In this document: piece by piece, positions 60,103-64,000 of the stretch
Position numbering within the stretch: the first letter of the stretch is position 1
How the letters are laid out: each line of letters opens with the position of its first letter
Assembly: GCA_964400885.1 (NCBI GenBank)
Contig: CAYNWH010000005.1
Location: forward strand, 3,947-67,946
DNA length: 64,000 nucleotides
Direction of reading: 5' to 3'
DNA from: CAYNWH01 sp964400885
Lineage (GTDB): Bacteria > Patescibacteriota > Patescibacteriia > CAIXNZ01
The notes under the pieces: model-generated
The model's database searches: none
The model's input: only the letters and a program-made list of their open reading frames with translations
Told to the model about the DNA's origin: nothing
Program-made: the position numbers and the translations under genes

Positions 60103-60486
60103 ATGCAAAAACAAAAAGACATTTTTGAGAATTTTTCTGAAAAATTCCCAATTTTAAACCGGACTTATGATCTTTACAAGGAAACCGGTGAGATCTCCAA
60201 AAATGAAGAAAATACCCTAAGAAAAAGCTCTGAAATCACAGTGTTAGAAATCCTGGAACTTATAGTTATTGCCACCAGGCAAAGCAGAGAAGAAAAAAGA
60301 CAGACTTTAAAGCAAGCTCTGCGCAAATTAGATACTTTAAAGGTCTTTATTGACATGGCTAGCCAACTCAAATTGGTTAATGAGAAAAATCAGAGCCAGA
60401 TTCGAGAATCAGTTGATTCAGTCGGCAAAATGTTAGGTGGCTGGATGAAAGCGTTAAGACCAGCTGAAGCAGTTGCTGTAAAATAA
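60103..60486 (+). CDS. Second Avd-like four-helix-bundle protein (orphan)
   Basis: 127 aa, the same length as the DGR Avd at 37422. The C-terminal pattern matches: KLDTLKVFIDMASQLKLV, then SVGKMLGGWMKALRP versus the GNMIGGWLNSLKK of the DGR protein. Four helices. No RT, TR or VR lies nearby in the window. It could serve the DGR in trans, or a second DGR outside the window, or be an S23-type four-helix protein with another job. Confidence 0.7.
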   Translation: MQKQKDIFENFSEKFPILNRTYDLYKETGEISKNEENTLRKSSEITVLEILELIVIATRQSREEKRQTLKQALRKLDTLKVFIDMASQLKLVNEKNQSQIRESVDSVGKMLGGWMKALRPAEAVAVK

Positions 60487-60489
60487 AAA

Positions 60490-60520
60490 CAAAAAGGCGG
60501 AATCAAATCCGCCTTTTTAT
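60490..60520 (+). terminator. Intrinsic terminator
   Basis: AAAAAGGCGGA / TCCGCCTTTTT. Confidence 0.85.
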
Positions 60521-60535
60521 TTTTTAAAAATAAAG

Positions 60536-60562
60536 AAGACTCGCCAATTGGCGAGTCCCGTT
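60536..60562 (-). terminator. Intrinsic terminator
   Basis: Palindrome GACTCGCC/GGCGAGTC followed by a T-rich run on the minus strand. Confidence 0.7.
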
Positions 60563-60573
60563 TGAAAAAACCT

Positions 60574-60807
60574 TTATTCTAAGCTTTTTAAACTAGCCCT
60601 GATTATTTCACTTTCAGGGTCTAGCTCTTGCGCCTGTTGCCAGGCAGATTTTTGTTCAGCTTTTTGACCAATCAGGCCATAGATTGAACCCAATCCGTGA
60701 AAAAGCTGTGCTTTTTCTTGTCTGCTTATACCATTACAACGAATTTCTCCTTTGATCTCTACGATAACTTGGAGCAACACCTCACGACTGACTTGATCAC
60801 CTGTCAT
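60574..60807 (-). CDS. SD-led orphan, TPR-like, 77 aa
   Basis: Two helix pairs of TPR type (KAQLFHGLGSIYGLIGQKAEQKSAW read across two helices, then LDPESEIIRASL). GGAGGG is about 5 nt before the ATG. Probably a small scaffold. Resembles the TPR-like gene at 51490 in style, but homology is not clear. Confidence 0.6.
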   Translation of the reverse strand: MTGDQVSREVLLQVIVEIKGEIRCNGISRQEKAQLFHGLGSIYGLIGQKAEQKSAWQQAQELDPESEIIRASLKSLE

Positions 60808-60983
60808 CTGCCCTCCTTACTTGGCTTGTTACTCTTATAAATAAAGACCTAACCAACAGAATAAAAATAGTTTAGCAAAAAAGNNNNNNNNNNNNNNNNN
60901 NNNNNNNNNNNNNNNNNNNNNNNNNNNNNNNNNNNNNNNNNNNNNNNNNNNNNNNNNNNNNNNNNNNNNNNNNNNNNNNNNNN

Positions 60984-61381
60984 GCGGCGACAACTAAAGC
61001 ATCGGCCACGTTGCCTCTTTGATTAATTTTTCCTGAGACGATATCTATGCAATGATAATTTGGATAATCTAAACATGATTCTCCAGCTAACATTTGCTTT
61101 AAATTGAAAATAAAATCAACACTAGCTGCCCCAAAGGTTTTTGAGCCATAACTGCCATTCCAAATCTGATCTAAACTTTTTTGCCATTTATCCAATAAAA
61201 AATCAGCCTGCTTTTTAGCTGATTGATCTTTGAAATCAAAAACAATATTTACTTTTACATTATAATGGCAAATATTATCCTGACCAATAAAGGTCTTGGC
61301 AAAAACTGCACTAGTATTAAAAAAACAAAGCAAAATTAAAAAAATGATAATTGAGTTAATTTGTCTAATTCTCTTAATCAT
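60984..61381 (-). CDS. Secreted orphan protein, 3' end in gap
   Basis: 132 visible residues. A signal peptide (about 1-28, basic start then LCFFNTSAVFA) leads into a beta-rich domain with Cys residues (CHYNVKVNIVFDF and a later CLDYPNYHCID). The C terminus lies in the gap. Not recognised. Confidence 0.6.
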
Positions 61382-61453
61382 TAAACCGTTTTTATTATTT
61401 ATCTCAAATTAACCCCCTTTTGATATTATAAATATTTTAAAAAATAGTCAATT

Positions 61454-62278
61454 TTATTCAGGCATTAATTTTAAATGTTTAGCTAGCACCATAACTAAAA
61501 AGATAAGAGTGCCAGTCAAAATAATCACTGCACCTGATGGTAAATTAAAATAATAGGAAATAACTAGGCCAAGACTCACGATAATCTCCGCAAAAATGAC
61601 ACTCAAGATATTTATCAAACGAAACGATTTGGCAACTAATTTAGCGATGGAAGCTGGAATAATCAAGAGTGCACTGACCAGAACAATGCCTAAGATTTTC
61701 ACTCCTAAAACTACGGCTACCGCTAAAAAAATATAAAAGATTAAATCAAATAAATTCACATTAATGCCTGCCAAATAAGCGCTTTCCTTATCAAAGGTTA
61801 TTAAGGTTAATTGTTTTCTATATTTAAGTAAAAAATATAAGATTACAGCAGTGCAAACAGCCATTAAATAAAGATCGCTATTTTTAATGGCTAGAATATT
61901 GCCAAAAAGATAGCTTATTAAATCTGGCTGATAACCTGCTTTAAAGCTCAATAAAATAATGCCTAAAGCCATCAGAGATGTAAAAAGCACGCCAATAATA
62001 GCATCGCTTGAAAGAGTAGTTTTCCTTTCCAAATAATAAACTAACAAAGCAAAAATGACCGCAATCACTATAGCTAAAAAAAGAGGATTAATAGCTAAGA
62101 GTAAAGCTAGAGCTATACCTGCCAAAGAAGCGTGAGCTAAGCCATCACCCCAAAAAGACATTTTGCGTAAGATTACGAAAATGCCCAAAAGCGCCAGAAG
62201 CAAGGCTAAAAATAAGCCGGCTAAAAGCGCTCTTTGCATAAAAGGAAATTGTAATAAATCTAACATAAGATTATTCAT
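61454..62278 (-). CDS. znuB: Metal ABC transporter permease
   Basis: 274-aa inner-membrane permease of the zinc/manganese ABC-3 family with about eight helices. The conserved GDGLAHASLAG motif is near residue 36, and a coupling-type segment is near 155. ATG 62278 chosen; it overlaps the end of the ATPase gene by 8 nt. Works with the ATPase and binding protein of the same unit. Zn versus Mn cannot be decided. Confidence 0.92.
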   Translation of the reverse strand: MNNLMLDLLQFPFMQRALLAGLFLALLLALLGIFVILRKMSFWGDGLAHASLAGIALALLLAINPLFLAIVIAVIFALLVYYLERKTTLSSDAIIGVLFTSLMALGIILLSFKAGYQPDLISYLFGNILAIKNSDLYLMAVCTAVILYFLLKYRKQLTLITFDKESAYLAGINVNLFDLIFYIFLAVAVVLGVKILGIVLVSALLIIPASIAKLVAKSFRLINILSVIFAEIIVSLGLVISYYFNLPSGAVIILTGTLIFLVMVLAKHLKLMPE

Positions 62279-62984
62279 GACGATGCTGATGTTTATATAA
62301 AGAAATCGGACCGTAAAGTTCAGCAATTTTTTCTGAAGTTAAAACCTTTTCTGGAACGCCCTGACAAATTAATTTTTTATTAAGACAAACTACTTGGTTG
62401 GCAAATTTATAAACCACATCTAATTCATGGGAAACTAAAATAATAGTTATTTTATGATCTTGATTAAGATGTCTGGCCAATTGATAAAATGTTCTTTCAC
62501 CGCCAATATCTATGCCTGAGATTGGTTCATCCCAAAATAAAATCAGAGGATCATTCAAAAGCGAACGGGCTATTAAAACTCTTTGCAGCTGTCCTCCTGA
62601 AAGGGATCCCAAAAGTTGATTTTTAACTTCGAGCATTTCCAATTCATTCAATTTTTCATCAATTAAGTTCTTTTTATTGCGGGGTCTTAAACTTAAGGCC
62701 ATAAATTCTTCAACTGTAATTGGAAATGTTTTATCAAAAGTGAAACGCTGAGGCACGTAAGAAATTTGAGATAAGGCTTCTTTTATTGTTTTACCAAAAA
62801 TTTTAATTTTTCCTTCTTCAATAGGCGCCAGACCTAAAATGGCCTTTAGCAAAGTGGTTTTGCCAGAACCATTTGGCCCAATTACAGCGCAGATGTTTTC
62901 TGCTTCAATATCAAAACTAATGTCGTGTAAAACTACATTATTGTCATAAGCAACAGTTAAATTTTTAACTTCTACAACTTTCAT
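62271..62984 (-). CDS. znuC: Metal ABC transporter ATP-binding protein
   Basis: 237-aa ABC ATPase. Walker A GPNGSGKTT at 36-44, signature SLSGGQLQRVLIAR near 126-139, Walker B LILFWDEP near 150, switch His in VSHELD near 190. The C terminus is His-rich (KHQHRHE), a feature of metal transporters. It starts 4 nt inside the binding-protein gene end. Confidence 0.93.
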   Translation of the reverse strand: MKVVEVKNLTVAYDNNVVLHDISFDIEAENICAVIGPNGSGKTTLLKAILGLAPIEEGKIKIFGKTIKEALSQISYVPQRFTFDKTFPITVEEFMALSLRPRNKKNLIDEKLNELEMLEVKNQLLGSLSGGQLQRVLIARSLLNDPLILFWDEPISGIDIGGERTFYQLARHLNQDHKITIILVSHELDVVYKFANQVVCLNKKLICQGVPEKVLTSEKIAELYGPISLYKHQHRHE

Positions 62985-63856
62985 TTTAAAGCTTGATAAA
63001 TTATATCGCCATTATATTGCATTAATTTTATATAACTATCCCGGCCATTAACACCGCCTAAGGGATCTAAAATATATATCTTTAAGCCTAAATCATGGAT
63101 AAAAGACTGTAAGACATCCAGCGAAAGCTGGGGTTCGGCAAAAAGTGCTTTTATGTTATAAGCTTTAACTTCTTTACTTAAATCTTCTAAATACTTGGGC
63201 GTTGGCTCTTTGCCGGGAAAAGGCTCAAAACTTTTTAAAATATTTAAATTATATTCTTTGGCAAAATACGGCCAGGCATCATGAAAGGTAATAATATCCC
63301 TTGAAGCTAAATTAGTTAATTGCTGCTTAATCTTTTCTTCTGTTACATCTAATTGCTTAATATAATTTTCTGCGTTAGTTTGATAATAAGCGGCATTAGC
63401 CATATCAATTTGACCTAAGGAGTCAGCAATTTGGCGGGCAATAATTTTGCCATTTTCCAAGGCCAGCCAGTAATGAGGATTAACTGGCTCCTCAGCACTT
63501 TCGCCTTTAATAAAATCTATGCCCTGATTTACTTCAATTATCTTCACTTCGGGCAAAGAATCAGAAATTGCCAAAATCCAATCATCCAGGCCATGGCCGA
63601 TTTTAAAAATCAATTTTGTATTCTGCAAATCTTTCACTTGGCCTGGCGTTAATTCAAAAGTATGGGGACTGGCTCCAGCCGGCAAAATATTCTGAACTTC
63701 GATTTTATCTCCCCCAACATTTTGAACAATATCATAGAGGGGGAAAATTGTTGTGGCGATTTTTAAACGAGATCCGTTTTCTTGTTTAATTGCTTGGGGA
63801 AGGCAGCCGCTTAATAAAAAAACAACAACCGCTGAAATTAAAAACAATCTCCTCAT
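62981..63856 (-). CDS. znuA: Metal-binding lipoprotein (ABC substrate-binding)
   Basis: 291-aa cluster A-1 binding protein. The lipoprotein signal has lipobox LSGC with Cys at residue 18. Metal ligands are His in GASPHTFELTP (near 65), His in VNPHYWLAL (near 126), His in ITFHDAWPYFAKEY (near 190) and an acidic residue near 258. No long His-rich loop, so Mn or Zn remains open. First gene of the minus-strand unit. Confidence 0.92.
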   Translation of the reverse strand: MRRLFLISAVVVFLLSGCLPQAIKQENGSRLKIATTIFPLYDIVQNVGGDKIEVQNILPAGASPHTFELTPGQVKDLQNTKLIFKIGHGLDDWILAISDSLPEVKIIEVNQGIDFIKGESAEEPVNPHYWLALENGKIIARQIADSLGQIDMANAAYYQTNAENYIKQLDVTEEKIKQQLTNLASRDIITFHDAWPYFAKEYNLNILKSFEPFPGKEPTPKYLEDLSKEVKAYNIKALFAEPQLSLDVLQSFIHDLGLKIYILDPLGGVNGRDSYIKLMQYNGDIIYQALK

Positions 63857-63920
63857 AAGATTTATATCTCTGAATTATTTAAAAACTGCAACTATTAAAA
63901 TTCTTTTCTTAATTATAACA

Positions 63921-63955
63921 AAACCCTGCTTTTATAAAAAGCAGGGCTTTGCTAT
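63921..63955. terminator. Bidirectional intrinsic terminator
   Basis: CCCTGCTTTT / AAAAGCAGGG with AT-rich tails on both strands. The remaining bases to 64000 hold nothing I can identify. Confidence 0.7.
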
Positions 63956-64000
63956 TTGAATAGTAAAGGAACACAACTCCCACATTAAGAAGGATGATGC

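Noticed and set aside
1..64000. CRISPR array
   Set aside because: No regularly spaced direct repeats of 24-40 bp were seen and no cas genes. The short tandem intergenic words are irregular.

Overview
The window reads as a scaffold from a member of the Candidate Phyla Radiation (Patescibacteria, most like Parcubacteria). The backbone is AT-rich. Housekeeping genes are compact, close to minimal length and mostly lack Shine-Dalgarno (SD) sequences. Enzymes typical of the group are present: a half-length MFS protein, a CarS-like CDP-lipid synthase, a VanW/PG-binding protein, lamin-tail proteins and a diversity-generating retroelement (DGR). The phylum is inferred from gene style and was not tested. 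Six runs of exactly 100 N (7792-7891, 35420-35519, 49790-49889, 51733-51832, 53567-53666, 60884-60983) are scaffold gaps. They truncate or interrupt the genes beside them.

Layout. 1-12 kb: cut-off envelope protein, GT2 glycosyltransferase, mtnP, apt, MFS, leuS, a thioredoxin/thioredoxin-reductase pair and infB, nearly all on the minus strand. 12.9-15.7 kb: rny-ymdB-HU on the plus strand. 15.8-18.8 kb: a GC-rich minus-strand island with a 335-aa orphan protein, a 58-aa protein behind a perfect promoter and a long structured leader, two tandem copies of a structured RNA leader, and a chain of overlapping mini-ORFs. 19-26.3 kb: rpoC and rpoB. 26.6-28.8 kb: rbfA, a DHH phosphoesterase and clpP. 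28.8-35 kb: two probable ncRNA loci, VanW protein, Hsp20, TrmB-type regulator, and a methyltransferase/CDP-alcohol transferase/CarS-like module. 35.2-35.4 kb: tRNA-Arg and tRNA-Lys. 36.4-39 kb: the DGR. 39.2-46.7 kb: two orphans, rnc, nusB, rpmF, gyrA, MBL hydrolase. 46.8-51.4 kb: a NifX-like/MinD-ferredoxin/CDF/DUF134 metal cluster and a deacetylase-thioredoxin fusion. 52.5-56.3 kb: rpsA (broken by a gap), beta-CASP nuclease, khpA and a second HU. 56.6-64 kb: lamin-tail protein, tRNA-Pro, several small orphans, a second Avd-like protein, and a znuABC-type metal transporter.

The best-supported system is the DGR. It has a reverse transcriptase (36438-37442, -), an Avd-like four-helix-bundle protein (37422-37805, + and divergent from the RT), a template repeat TR (37836-37980) and a variable repeat VR (38301-38445). 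The VR forms the C terminus of a 204-aa target protein. TR and VR are both 145 bp without indels and differ at 18 positions; 17 of these are adenines in the coding-strand TR. The TR appears to be a free-standing RNA gene with its own extended -10 promoter and terminator.

A second theme is a set of about eleven orphan genes. Most have a near-consensus sigma-70 promoter, a strong SD and a private intrinsic terminator, and many are GC-richer than the backbone. They are dispersed among SD-poor core genes and include the DGR target. Several intergenic stretches hold strongly structured RNA candidates that match no family I can name.
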